DNA from: Anaerolineales bacterium
GTDB lineage: Bacteria; Chloroflexota; Anaerolineae; CG2-30-64-16
NCBI GenBank assembly: GCA_017882045.1
Contig: JADGQF010000007.1
Span: 1 to 43,380 of the forward strand
Length of the DNA stretch: 43,380 nt
Reading direction: 5' to 3'
Part shown: positions 23,719 to 32,065 of the stretch, one piece after another
How positions within the stretch are numbered: position 1 is the first letter of the stretch
Layout: each line of letters starts with the position of its first letter
The notes under the pieces: model-generated
What the model saw: the letters and a program-made list of their open reading frames with translations, nothing else
Databases searched by the model: none
What the model was told of the DNA's origin: nothing
Program-made: the position numbers and the translations under genes

Positions 23719-24633
23719 TTACGCATCGACTGGCACTAGCAGCAGAGGGCAACTGGAGCGCGCGAGCACCCTGGCGGCCGTGCTACCTGCCCAGAACGCG
23801 TCGGTACCGGTCCGGCCGTGCGTGCCGAGCACGATCATGTCGCTGTCCACCAAGCGTGCCGCGTCCACGATCCCCGTCGCCGGATCGCCGCGCTGAAGCT
23901 CGGCTGTGACGGCAAGGCCCCGGCTGCGCAACTCAGAGATTTGCTTGCGCAAGTAGCTCTCCGCGTCCTGCTGAGCCATGTCGAGCAGCGCCGTGGTGGC
24001 GCCGGGCAACAGCCGCCCGGTCGCGGCCTGTTGCCCGCCGAGCGTGCTCAATGTCGGCACGACAAACACCAGGTGCAACTCTGCCGGGCAGGCGTATCCC
24101 AGCTCCACGGCCGCCGGTAGGCTGCGCTCGTGCTCAGGGCTGCCATCCAGCGGCACCAACAGGCGCTGGCAAGTAAAGCTCTCGGCCACCCCTTCCTCGG
24201 TTGGGCGGATCAGGGCAACCGGCGTCGTTCCGCGCGCCACCACCTGTTGCGCGATGCTGCCGAACAACACGTCGCGCAGGCCGCCCGAGCCATGGGTACA
24301 CATCACGATCAGATCGGGCGCCAATTCATCTACGTGTTGGACGATACCCCCGGCCACATCCTTCATCTCGGCCGTGTGCACGTGCCGCTCCACATCCAGC
24401 GTCACACCTGACGCATGCTCCTGCATATGCCGGGCGGCGGCTTCCAGGTAAGCGCCAGCCTCATCTCCCGCCGTCAAATGGTGTTCGCCGTGCACCACCT
24501 GGGGCGCGTCGTGCTCGATGATGTGAATAAGAGTGACCGATGCCCCCAATCGAGCAGCCAGGTACGCCGCTGCGGGCAGGGCCGCCTCGGCCAGGCGCGA
24601 GCCGTCCAGCGGGACCAGCAGGTGCTTGAACAT
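23719..24633 (-). CDS. Universal stress protein, two Usp domains
   Basis: This 304-residue protein is a tandem of two UspA domains (about 1-150 and 155-304). Both keep the ATP-binding G-x2-G-x9-G(S/T) motif: HGSGGLRDVLFGSIAQQV in the first and HGRTGTDAFWAGSTAARV in the second. Each domain starts with the LLVPLDGS strand. Such proteins bind nucleotides and modulate stress or transport functions. It begins three nt after the Nramp stop, with GGAG overlapping that stop region, so the two are coupled. Nramp-Usp pairs are a recurring arrangement, suggesting the Usp protein regulates the transporter. Confidence 0.9.
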   Translation of the reverse strand: MFKHLLVPLDGSRLAEAALPAAAYLAARLGASVTLIHIIEHDAPQVVHGEHHLTAGDEAGAYLEAAARHMQEHASGVTLDVERHVHTAEMKDVAGGIVQHVDELAPDLIVMCTHGSGGLRDVLFGSIAQQVVARGTTPVALIRPTEEGVAESFTCQRLLVPLDGSPEHERSLPAAVELGYACPAELHLVFVVPTLSTLGGQQAATGRLLPGATTALLDMAQQDAESYLRKQISELRSRGLAVTAELQRGDPATGIVDAARLVDSDMIVLGTHGRTGTDAFWAGSTAARVLARSSCPLLLVPVDA

Positions 24634-24636
24634 GGC

Positions 24637-25947
24637 TCATCCTCCCCTGAGTGTTTGATAGACAATGAAAACGTTCAGGCTCACGATCAACAGGGCAACG
24701 AGGCTGGCAATGACCGTGGTCCCCAGGCGGTTTACGAGCGAGCCCATCACATCGCGGCGGCTGGTGAACACGACCAAGGGGATCACCGCAAACGGCAGGC
24801 CGAAGCTGAGAAGGACCTGGCTGAGGACCAGGGTGCGGGTCGGGTCGAGGCCCAGGATGATGACCACCAGCGACGGAGCGATGGTGGCCAGACGGCGCAC
24901 CCAGACCGGGATGTGGCGACGCAGGAAGCCCTGCATGATGACCTGCCCCGACATGGTGCCAACGGAAGACGACGACAGGCCGGCGGCCAGCAGAGAGATG
25001 GCGAACACCCAACTGGCGGCCGGACCAAGCAGCGGCGCCAGCGTGGCGTGCGCCTCTTGGATGGTGCCGACGTTGTTGTATTGAGGATTATGAAAGGTGA
25101 CCGCGGCCATAATCAGCATGGCTGCGTTGATCAACCCGGCCACGCCCATAGCCAGGGTCACATCGAGGACCTCGAAGCGGAACAGCCGGCGCATCTGCCC
25201 CGGGTCCTTAGCCACCACGCGGCCTTGCATCAGGGCAGAGTGCAGGAAGATCACGTGTGGCATGACCGTCGCGCCGAGGATGCCCGAGGCCAAGATCACG
25301 GCCTCGGCGTTCGGCAGCCTGGGCACGAGCCCGACGGCAACCGCGCCCCAGACGGGCCGGGCGAGGACGGTCTCGATCAGATAACAGAAGGCAATGACAC
25401 CAACCAGGGCAGTGATCACGGCTTCGAGCGGCCGGAAACCGTAACGTTCAAGGCCAAGGATCAGGAAGGTCACGACTGCGGTGAGGACGCCCGCAATCCA
25501 AAGCGGGATGCCAAACAGAAGGTTGAAGCCGAGCGCTGCGCCAAGGAACTCAGCCAGGTCGGTGGCCATGGCGACGATCTCCATCAGGCCCCATAAGCCC
25601 CAGACAGACCACGCCGGCAAGTGCTCCCGGCATTGCTCGGCCAGGTTGAGCCCCGTAGCAATGCCTAGCTTGGCCGACAGCGACTGGAGGAGCATGGCCA
25701 TCAAGTTGCTCGCGATCACCACCCAGAGCAAGAGGTAACCGAACTTCGCGCCCCCTTGTATGTTCGTCGCGAAATTGCCGGGGTCCATGTAGGCAACACT
25801 GGCGATGACTGCGGGGCCCAGAAAGGGTAGCAGGCGTGCGAGACCGCGCCGCTGGCTTTGACCCGCCAGGATCTCGCCGGCCGCAGCCACTGTTGCGGCG
25901 TCTCCTTGCCTCGGCTCGCTGACCGCAGATTCTGAGGAACGTGTCAT
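24637..25947 (-). CDS. mntH: Nramp divalent metal transporter
   Basis: This 436-residue inner-membrane protein has about 11 transmembrane helices. The Nramp metal-binding motif in helix 1 is DPGNFATNIQGG (DPGN at 55-58), and helix 6 has the MPH motif (MPHVIFLHSAL, near 225-235). It imports Mn2+ or Fe2+ with protons. The N-terminal 35 residues are polar and cytoplasmic. It has its own promoter and is coupled to a downstream Usp gene. I saw no clear MntR or Fur operator. Confidence 0.92.
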   Translation of the reverse strand: MTRSSESAVSEPRQGDAATVAAAGEILAGQSQRRGLARLLPFLGPAVIASVAYMDPGNFATNIQGGAKFGYLLLWVVIASNLMAMLLQSLSAKLGIATGLNLAEQCREHLPAWSVWGLWGLMEIVAMATDLAEFLGAALGFNLLFGIPLWIAGVLTAVVTFLILGLERYGFRPLEAVITALVGVIAFCYLIETVLARPVWGAVAVGLVPRLPNAEAVILASGILGATVMPHVIFLHSALMQGRVVAKDPGQMRRLFRFEVLDVTLAMGVAGLINAAMLIMAAVTFHNPQYNNVGTIQEAHATLAPLLGPAASWVFAISLLAAGLSSSSVGTMSGQVIMQGFLRRHIPVWVRRLATIAPSLVVIILGLDPTRTLVLSQVLLSFGLPFAVIPLVVFTSRRDVMGSLVNRLGTTVIASLVALLIVSLNVFIVYQTLRGG

Positions 25948-25987
25948 GGCGCACTCTCCACGTGCTATGCTGCAACGCGTAGCTGAT

Positions 25988-26015
25988 CATATAATGCGAG
26001 ACACGACATTGTCAA
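25988..26015 (-). promoter_or_regulatory. Promoter of the mntH-usp pair
   Basis: TTGACA (26010-26015) and TATATG (25988-25993) are separated by 16 nt on the minus strand, about 40 nt before the mntH start. Confidence 0.7.
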
Positions 26016-26035
26016 CCGGGTACTTTACTTAAATG

Positions 26036-26083
26036 AAAAGATCTGCCAGATGCGGCCGGGACGGCCTGGGGATCTGGCAGATC
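26036..26083 (-). terminator. Intrinsic terminator after the PDO gene
   Basis: A 12-bp perfect stem GATCTGCCAGAT/ATCTGGCAGATC (26040-26051, 26072-26083), with an inner GC hairpin, is followed on the minus strand by TTTT (26036-26039). Confidence 0.85.
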
Positions 26084-26112
26084 CGGCTAATCGTAACTTG
26101 TGCGCTGACGCG

Positions 26113-26805
26113 CTATTTTTGCAGTTGTTGCTCTCGCTGGCCGTTTTCGCTCGTGCCGTCCTTGCCGTTCAAAAGCTTGGCAAACTCGCGCATCAGCATC
26201 GGTTCAGGCATCGCACCCTCAATCTGGATCGTGTCGTTGATCACGGTGCGCGGTACGCCCATGACCTGGTAACGGGTCGCTAACTGCGGGAATTCGTATG
26301 CTTCCACCATATCGGCGTGAATCAACTCGCTTTCCATCGCCAGACGGTGCGCCAACAACACCGCCTGCGGGCAATACGGGCAGGTCGGAGTGCTGAACAC
26401 CTGGATATGAACGGGATCTTGCACCTTTGCTACCGTCTCGCGAGTGGCCGGCGCCAGTCCGGACTCGCCCGATGAGACCATGCGAATGTCCTCGATCAGT
26501 GTTCCGAACTCGTAGCCCGATGGGATGCCATACAAGCGGATTCCGTAGTCTTTAGCACCCAACACCGCGATCGCTGGGATTTTGTCAATACCGTATTTTT
26601 TGGCGGTTTCGCCATCTTTGTCGAAGTCATACACCTGAACCGAGATTTTCTCAGAGAGGGACGCCACCTCTTCAGCCAGCTCGCGAGTCTCATCGCAGTA
26701 CTCGCACTGATTAGCCTGGGTGAATACCACCAACAAGACCGGATTGGCGACTTCAGACAGCATCTCGCGCACATCGTTGCGGATCTGGTCGTTCAGCAAT
26801 GGCAT
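26113..26805 (-). CDS. Protein disulfide oxidoreductase with two thioredoxin folds
   Basis: This 230-residue protein has two thioredoxin-like units. The first has the active site Cys34-Glu-Tyr-Cys37 and the second Cys142-Pro-Tyr-Cys145. Each unit has its cis-proline segment (KIPAIAV and GVPRTVI). This matches the PDO family first known from thermophiles, a cytosolic dithiol oxidoreductase often reduced by thioredoxin reductase. The C-terminus after about 210 is a polar, Gln-rich tail. AGGAGG precedes the start. It is downstream of the TlpA-like gene with a gap of 99 bp that holds only a 7-bp GCCGGCG/CGCCGGC hairpin. Confidence 0.9.
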   Translation of the reverse strand: MPLLNDQIRNDVREMLSEVANPVLLVVFTQANQCEYCDETRELAEEVASLSEKISVQVYDFDKDGETAKKYGIDKIPAIAVLGAKDYGIRLYGIPSGYEFGTLIEDIRMVSSGESGLAPATRETVAKVQDPVHIQVFSTPTCPYCPQAVLLAHRLAMESELIHADMVEAYEFPQLATRYQVMGVPRTVINDTIQIEGAMPEPMLMREFAKLLNGKDGTSENGQREQQLQK

Positions 26806-26904
26806 GTTTTTTGTCCTCCTAGTAAACTCACCATGCTCTTTGATGCGGTGCCGGCGAGGCGGTTACAGGCGCCGGCAACGCGCAGGCTGCCCCACCAGTC
26901 CGGC

Positions 26905-27606
26905 CTACCACACCTGGCGTAACCACGCCAGCATCTCAGCGCGCGACAATTGCCCTAACCATTGGGAGCGAATCTTGCCGGTGCGGTCAATGATCAGCGA
27001 GGTAGGCAGAGCCCGTACGGCATACTGCGCGTCCGAGACCCGGTCATCGGGGTCCAATAACAGGGGGAAACTGAGTTGGTACTGTTGAGCGAAAGCCTTC
27101 ACCGCGGCCTGGCTGTCATCACCTGCGTTTATGCCGAGCACTACCAGGTCATGCGCGCGACCATATTCTTGCTGCAGAGCATTCAGATCCGGCATTTCCG
27201 CCTTGCAGGGCGGGCACCAGGTTGCCCAGAAGTTCACTAAAACGACCTTGCCGCGCAGGTCGCTCAATTTCACCTGGCTGCCGTCGGTGGTGGTGAGGTT
27301 GAAATCGGGAGCTTCGGTCTGCAAACGGGCAGGCAAGGCCGGCCCGCCCGCCTCCCCGGCTTCGCGCTCCGGCAACGCCGTCGCCAACTCAGCCTGCGCA
27401 TCCGCCGCCTGGCGGTTCTGCGCGAGCAGCCAGATGCCGACCGCGACCAACACCAGGCTGAAGAACAGGGCGAGCCAAAGCAGGACCGGCGGCCGCGCCC
27501 CACGGGTGGCGGACGGGACCGCAGCCGCGACCTCGAGCAGGTTCCGGGCTGGGTCCTCGCAGCGCCGGTCCACGGCGCGCTCAGGCGGTGTTAGCGGCTG
27601 GCTCAT
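26905..27606 (-). CDS. Membrane-anchored TlpA/ResA-type thioredoxin
   Basis: The 233-residue protein has a cytoplasmic N-terminus and one transmembrane helix (about 40-63). An Ala/Glu-rich linker follows, then an AhpC/TSA-TlpA domain with FWATWCPPCKAEMPDL, Cys131 and Cys134. It should face outside and reduce disulfides, for example in cytochrome c maturation. The first 26 nt of the gene overlap the end of the OsmC gene, so expression is coupled. Its extracytoplasmic role and the cytosolic PDO next to it suggest a thiol-homeostasis operon. Confidence 0.9.
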   Translation of the reverse strand: MSQPLTPPERAVDRRCEDPARNLLEVAAAVPSATRGARPPVLLWLALFFSLVLVAVGIWLLAQNRQAADAQAELATALPEREAGEAGGPALPARLQTEAPDFNLTTTDGSQVKLSDLRGKVVLVNFWATWCPPCKAEMPDLNALQQEYGRAHDLVVLGINAGDDSQAAVKAFAQQYQLSFPLLLDPDDRVSDAQYAVRALPTSLIIDRTGKIRSQWLGQLSRAEMLAWLRQVW

Positions 27607-28027
27607 CTACCTGGGCTTTCTCCACTCGATAGGTGCTGGTTATCTCCGCCTTGCCCCGCAGGGTCGCCGCGGCCGAGCAGTAGCGGTCTTCCGAGAGAAA
27701 GATCGAGCGCGCCAGGGCATCTTCCGCCACATCGCCGTAGGCCACATATTCCAGATGGATCTTGGTGAAATAGTGGGGTGTCTCGGACGCCTCTTCGGCG
27801 GTTGCGAAGATCTTCAGATCTTGAACGGGCTGGCGCTTCTTCTTCAAGATGCTGATCACATCCATCGCTGTGCAACCCAACAACCCCATCAGCAGCAGTT
27901 CCATCGGGCGGGCGCCGGAATCGTGTCCGCCGTTCTCACGGCTGGAGTCAACCACAACTGCGTGTCCGGAACCGGATTCGGCCACAAATCGCATCCCGTC
28001 GACCCAGCTAATATTTGCCGTAGACAT
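27581..28027 (-). CDS. OsmC/Ohr family peroxide or sulfur-stress protein
   Basis: This 148-residue protein is of the OsmC type. It has an N-terminal beta unit and PMELLLMGLLGCTAMDVISILKKKRQ (about residues 42-67), containing the conserved first cysteine on the central helix, and RYCSAAATL near 116-124 with the second. Such dimers reduce organic hydroperoxides with the two cysteines. The start is set at 28027, where AGGAG lies seven nt upstream; the ATG six nt before is too close to that site. The frame continues upstream but through a terminator. The gene overlaps the TlpA-like start. Confidence 0.88.
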   Translation of the reverse strand: MSTANISWVDGMRFVAESGSGHAVVVDSSRENGGHDSGARPMELLLMGLLGCTAMDVISILKKKRQPVQDLKIFATAEEASETPHYFTKIHLEYVAYGDVAEDALARSIFLSEDRYCSAAATLRGKAEITSTYRVEKAQVDEPAANTA

Positions 28028-28064
28028 GAACATTCTCCTGTGTGGTTCGCGTGAAAGCCTGCGG

Positions 28065-28099
28065 AAAAAAGAGGTGAAACGGCAATTGCCGCTCACCTC
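28065..28099 (-). terminator. Intrinsic terminator of the envelope operon
   Basis: On the minus strand GAGGTGA (28093-28099) pairs with TCACCTC (28071-28077) around an inner self-complementary CGGCAATTGCCG, and six T residues follow (28065-28070). It lies between the glycosyltransferase stop and the OsmC gene, and its 5' arm contains a strong AAAGGAGG-like sequence. Confidence 0.85.
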
Positions 28100-28125
28100 C
28101 TTTGGATGCGTTTCAAGGCACCCGG

Positions 28126-29412
28126 TTACAGGGCGCCGGCCTGCTCTGAGCTCCGCAGCTGACATAGGGCCAGGGCAGCAAGCGCTATCTCGGTCGCGGC
28201 CTCGGGCCGGCCTGCCGCCCGGGCGCGCGCCGACAGTTCGATCAACAGTGGATTGCCTGGCTGCAACCACTTCCGGATGGTTTCCGCCACTCGTTCCGGC
28301 TCCCGGATGAAGGCCCCGGCGCCCGTGCGCTCAATCCAGGCAACGTTGCCGCTTTCTTGCCCCGGAATGAAATCCGTGACGATGACCGGCGTACCCACGC
28401 AAACCGCTTCAGCCAGCGTGCCCGGCCCGGCTTTGGTAACCAGTATGTCGGCTGCGCGCATCCAATCGGCCATCTGTTCTACAAAACCCAACGGGACAAC
28501 TTTGATCGGCCACGGCTCGGTCCGCAACTGCCGCAGGAGTACCTCGTTGCGTCCGGCGATGATCGCCATCTGGGCGGGAAAAGGCGCCTCTGCCAGCCGC
28601 CGCGCAATCGCGCGCGCCATCGGCAGTACCTTACCGACGCCGGCCGCGCTGCCCGAAAGCAGGACCAGGGGCCAATCGGGCTGCAACCCAAGCCGGGCCC
28701 GCACGTCACTCCGTGGCTGGTCGCGCATCTCGGAGAATGCGCGCCGGATGGGCAAGCCTATGACGCGCAAGCGCGCCGGATCCATGCCTGCTTCGAGGGC
28801 AGAACGGTAGGCGGTATCGGTGGCAACCACGCACAGGTCGGCCTCCGGGCAGAACCAGGCCGGATGCACGCTGACCGGATCGGTGACCACTGTGACGAAC
28901 GGCGCCCGGCTGCCGGCTTTGCGCAACAGCCTGATCGGCAGGTCGGTGAGCAAAGGATGGACGCTGATAACCAGGTCGGGAGCCAGGGCCAGCAACGGCG
29001 CGCTGATGCGCTTCTGGACCAGGGGATAACAGGCGTTTTCCGCGGCTACCACAAACTTCCGATCCTCAGTGGCCTTGTACACAAGGCGATAGAGCCACGG
29101 AGCACGGTTGACGAACGGACCATAGGTCGGCGACAACTGATTAAACGGGAAAGGCGCGTAATCATCCACCAGGTTCAGGATCGTGACGTGGGCCTGCCCG
29201 TTCAGAGCCTCCGCCAGGCTGCGGGCCGCGCTGCGATGCCCGCCGCCCGCGTCGGTCATCAGGATCGTCACCCGCGGCAGACCCGTCGGAGATGCCGGAC
29301 GCGTGACCGGGATCGAATCGAAGCGTTGGGCCGACAGGAAGCTAAAGGGTTTGGCCTTTGGCTTTTTGACACCCCTGCCCTTTGCGGCCGTTGACACATC
29401 GTTTTGCCTCAT
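28126..29412 (-). CDS. MGDG-synthase-type glycosyltransferase (GT28)
   Basis: This 428-residue protein matches the monogalactosyldiacylglycerol synthase/processive diacylglycerol glucosyltransferase group. The N-terminal domain has TDAGGGHRSAARSLAEAL near residues 45-62, with the diagnostic GGGH. The C-terminal GT-B half has VLLSGSAAGVGKVLP, GFVEQMADWMRAADILVTKAGPGTLAEA and PGQESGNV for nucleotide-sugar binding. It adds sugar to diacylglycerol at the inner membrane face. The start at 29412 follows a GGGAGG; a GTG/ATG farther up (29451) would overlap the sugar-transferase gene. It is the last gene of the operon before a strong terminator. Confidence 0.87.
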   Translation of the reverse strand: MRQNDVSTAAKGRGVKKPKAKPFSFLSAQRFDSIPVTRPASPTGLPRVTILMTDAGGGHRSAARSLAEALNGQAHVTILNLVDDYAPFPFNQLSPTYGPFVNRAPWLYRLVYKATEDRKFVVAAENACYPLVQKRISAPLLALAPDLVISVHPLLTDLPIRLLRKAGSRAPFVTVVTDPVSVHPAWFCPEADLCVVATDTAYRSALEAGMDPARLRVIGLPIRRAFSEMRDQPRSDVRARLGLQPDWPLVLLSGSAAGVGKVLPMARAIARRLAEAPFPAQMAIIAGRNEVLLRQLRTEPWPIKVVPLGFVEQMADWMRAADILVTKAGPGTLAEAVCVGTPVIVTDFIPGQESGNVAWIERTGAGAFIREPERVAETIRKWLQPGNPLLIELSARARAAGRPEAATEIALAALALCQLRSSEQAGAL

Positions 29413-29431
29413 CGCCCCTGTGCCTCCCTGC

Positions 29432-30853
29432 TCAATAGGCTCCCTCCCCAAACAGAACTTGGGGAACAGTGCGCAGAATGATACGTAAGTCTAGACCCAG
29501 AGACCAATTCTCACCGTAATAAATATCCAGCATTACCATCTCGTCAAAGGTCAGGTCGCTGCGCCCACTCACCTGCCAGAGCCCGGTTATCCCAGGCAAG
29601 ACCTCCAGCCGCTTCAAATGCCAGTCCTGGTACTGAGCCACCTCGCTCAGGATCGCAGGCCGTGGGCCCACCAGGCTCATGTCGCCGCGCAGCACGTTGA
29701 GCAACTGGGGTAACTCATCAAGGCTTGTCTCGCGCAGCAACCGTCCTACCCGGGTACGGCGCGGGTCGTCACGTAGTTTAAACAGCGGACCCGACGCTTC
29801 GTTGCGCGCGCGCAGCTTCTCGAGCTCCGCCTCCGCATTGACATACATGGAGCGGAACTTGAAGACGGTGAAGGGTCTGCCGTAGCGCCCCGCGCGCGGC
29901 TGGCGGAACAAGACCGGGCCGGGAGAATCCAAGCGGATGGCAAGCGCGATGACCAGCCAGAGGGGGGCGATACAGATCAAGGCGATGATGGTAAAGACGA
30001 GATCAAAAGCGCGTTTGACGGCCAGGTTCAGGCCGGTCAGGCTGGTCTGCTTCAAGCTGATCAAGGGGATGCCGTTGATTGCCTCCACGTCCACGCCGCC
30101 CAGGCTCATCTGGAACAGGTCCGGGACCACGCGTGGCAGGGCACCCAGCCGGCCGCACTCCGTCATCAAACGCAGGATCTTACGATGATACCGCCAGGGC
30201 AAGGTGATGATGACCTGGTCGATCGCGTATTGCTGCGTGACGGCGGGCAAATTGTCCACAGGCCCCAGGGCCATGATCGGACCGATATCATTGCTTTTGC
30301 CCGGGTTATCATCCAGGAACCCGATTACCCGGTAGCCTAACTCGGGTTGGGCGATCAAGTTGCGCATCACCGTGCGCCCCGCTTCGCCGGCGCCCACAAT
30401 CAATACCCGGTCCACCCCCATACCCGCCTGGCGCATGCGGGTCATCACCAGGCTGCGCACGACCCGCGCAATGGTTAATAAGACCACGATCATTATGCCG
30501 GCGTAGATGAAGATAATACGGGAGTAGAAGAGGCGGCGGTAGAAGAAAACTAACACCACCAGGAGCATGATGCTCGTGGTGGTCGCGTTGATCACGCCGT
30601 AGAACTCGTCGAACAGCGAGCTTCCCCGGCGCACGTCGTACGCGCCCTCGCGCCGGTTGATCAATAGCAGGACGACCAGGAGCGATCCGACCAGCGGCCA
30701 GTAGACTTTGTAGGGGACGTTATTGGCCGGGTCTACCGAGCCAAATAGCTGCAGGTCATAGCGCAGCCAGTACGCGATGATGAAGGCGACATTGATCAGG
30801 AGGGCATCCACAACCAACGTCACCCAGGGCATCCAGCGCCGGAAGTCTCTCAT
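29432..30853 (-). CDS. Polyprenyl-phosphate sugar-1-phosphate transferase
   Basis: This 473-residue membrane enzyme starts polysaccharide synthesis by moving a sugar phosphate to undecaprenyl phosphate. There are four or five N-terminal helices (about 8-32, 48-66, 88-105, 112-132). A Rossmann-like domain with VGAGEAGR (153-160) follows, then one helix near 283-305 and the catalytic C-terminal domain. That domain has KFRSMYVNAEAE, ETSLDELPQLLNVLRGDMSLVGPRP and PGITGLWQVSGRS. The start at 30853 overlaps the stop of the upstream glycosyltransferase by 4 nt, with AGGAG about 10 nt before. Confidence 0.93.
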   Translation of the reverse strand: MRDFRRWMPWVTLVVDALLINVAFIIAYWLRYDLQLFGSVDPANNVPYKVYWPLVGSLLVVLLLINRREGAYDVRRGSSLFDEFYGVINATTTSIMLLVVLVFFYRRLFYSRIIFIYAGIMIVVLLTIARVVRSLVMTRMRQAGMGVDRVLIVGAGEAGRTVMRNLIAQPELGYRVIGFLDDNPGKSNDIGPIMALGPVDNLPAVTQQYAIDQVIITLPWRYHRKILRLMTECGRLGALPRVVPDLFQMSLGGVDVEAINGIPLISLKQTSLTGLNLAVKRAFDLVFTIIALICIAPLWLVIALAIRLDSPGPVLFRQPRAGRYGRPFTVFKFRSMYVNAEAELEKLRARNEASGPLFKLRDDPRRTRVGRLLRETSLDELPQLLNVLRGDMSLVGPRPAILSEVAQYQDWHLKRLEVLPGITGLWQVSGRSDLTFDEMVMLDIYYGENWSLGLDLRIILRTVPQVLFGEGAY

Positions 30854-32025
30854 CGTGGCGACTCTCCTAGCACGGTGCAGTACAAGCTGGCTGTCGCAGC
30901 CGCCGTCCGCGCCCAGGGAAAACGGGCAGCCTGGCACGGTCCGGCAAAGCGTAACGCTGCGGCCGTGGCCGGATCGCCCAAGACCCGGCCGATTGCCTCG
31001 GCCAGGGCCTCTGTATCTGCAGGGTCTACCAGCAGAGCGGCGTCACCCGCCACGTCGGCCAGGGCCGAAGCGGTCGAAGTAATGGTCGGGGTCCCGCAAG
31101 CCATGGCTTCCAGGACCGGGAGCCCGAAACCTTCAAAAACGGACGGGTAGACGAAGAGGTCAGCAGCCCGGTACCACCAGGGCAGTTCCTGCGCCGGCAC
31201 ATAACCGGGGAAAATGACCTCGTCCGCCAGGCCGAGCTCGCTAACACGCGCGAAAATCCGCTCGTAGAACCAACCCTTGCCGCCCGCGATCACCAATTTC
31301 GCCGGCGAAACCCCCGTTCCGACCTGCCTTCGCCGCCATAATGCGTAGGCTTCGATCAGGCACACCAGGTTTTTGCGCGGCTCGAGGGTCCCAAGAAACA
31401 GGATGTAGTGCGCAGGTAGACCGCGCTGCCGGCGAAAGGCAGCGGAGTCAAGCGGGGATGCCGGCGAGAAGTCCTCTGTCACGCCATTCGGGATAGTCAC
31501 GACCCGTTCTGGTGGGATCCCGTAAAGCGCGATCACATCCTTGCGTGTGCTTTCCGAGACGGCGATCACGCGCGCCGCGCGCCTGGTCGAAGCTCGCGTG
31601 ATCCACGACAGATACCAGCGATTGAAGGGCCGGAATGCCGCGGGAAATCTTAGAAAGCTAAGATCGTGAACAGTAACGATTGTCGGACAAGATGCCGCCA
31701 GCGGCGCAGCAAAAGCCAGGCCATGCAAGAGATCCAGGCCTTGCGTAAATGCCGCCAGGCGAGCCTGCTCCCACAAAATGCGCCGCCAGGGGCGGCGCGT
31801 GTCCCAGCCTGAACGGCAGACCTCGAGCCAGGGCGTATCCGCGGAAACATGGAACTCAGGCTCGTAAAGATAGGCTGCGTACTGGAAGCGTGCGTCTGCC
31901 GCAGGCAAATGCCGCAGGAGTTGATAGATGTAGCCGTTGATGCCTGCACCGCGATATGTCTCAGTCAGGGAAAGCAGGTGCGCGTTCAGGCCAATGCGGC
32001 AACGGGCCCCGGGGCCATTTGGCAC
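30850..32025 (-). CDS. GT4-type glycosyltransferase, apparently leaderless
   Basis: This GT-B glycosyltransferase has about 391 residues. It has the N-terminal acceptor domain and a C-terminal GT4 domain: LGTLEPRKNL near 220-229 and PSVFEGFGLPVLEAMACGTPTITS near 300-323, with the E-x7-E motif. It probably extends a lipid-linked exopolysaccharide unit. The start is odd: an ATG at 32034 overlaps the -10 box TATAAT and has no ribosome binding site. The in-frame GTG at 32025 lies exactly seven nt after the -10, where transcription should begin. I therefore prefer a leaderless GTG start. The stop overlaps the sugar-transferase start. Confidence 0.87.
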   Translation of the reverse strand: MPNGPGARCRIGLNAHLLSLTETYRGAGINGYIYQLLRHLPAADARFQYAAYLYEPEFHVSADTPWLEVCRSGWDTRRPWRRILWEQARLAAFTQGLDLLHGLAFAAPLAASCPTIVTVHDLSFLRFPAAFRPFNRWYLSWITRASTRRAARVIAVSESTRKDVIALYGIPPERVVTIPNGVTEDFSPASPLDSAAFRRQRGLPAHYILFLGTLEPRKNLVCLIEAYALWRRRQVGTGVSPAKLVIAGGKGWFYERIFARVSELGLADEVIFPGYVPAQELPWWYRAADLFVYPSVFEGFGLPVLEAMACGTPTITSTASALADVAGDAALLVDPADTEALAEAIGRVLGDPATAAALRFAGPCQAARFPWARTAAATASLYCTVLGESPR

Positions 32026-32032
32026 ACGTGAC

Positions 32033-32062
32033 ATTATAGCACACGCGCTGTACTTATCACAA
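32033..32062 (-). promoter_or_regulatory. Internal promoter before the second glycosyltransferase
   Basis: TTGTGA (32057-32062), an 18-nt spacer and a perfect TATAAT (32033-32038) on the minus strand, inside the 40-nt gap after the first glycosyltransferase. Predicted transcription starts at or next to the GTG at 32025. Confidence 0.65.
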
Positions 32063-32065
32063 TCA

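Noticed and set aside
24415-25596. Long plus-strand open frame opposite the Usp and Nramp genes
   Set aside because: Gln/His/Asp/Arg-rich shadow of membrane-helix codons on the other strand. No start site or motif.
26850-28140. Similar GGTTACAGG(G)CGCCGGC strings near 26862 and 28124 as a repeat element
   Set aside because: The shared stretch is short, and one copy is just the stop region of the glycosyltransferase gene. Chance in GC-rich DNA is sufficient.
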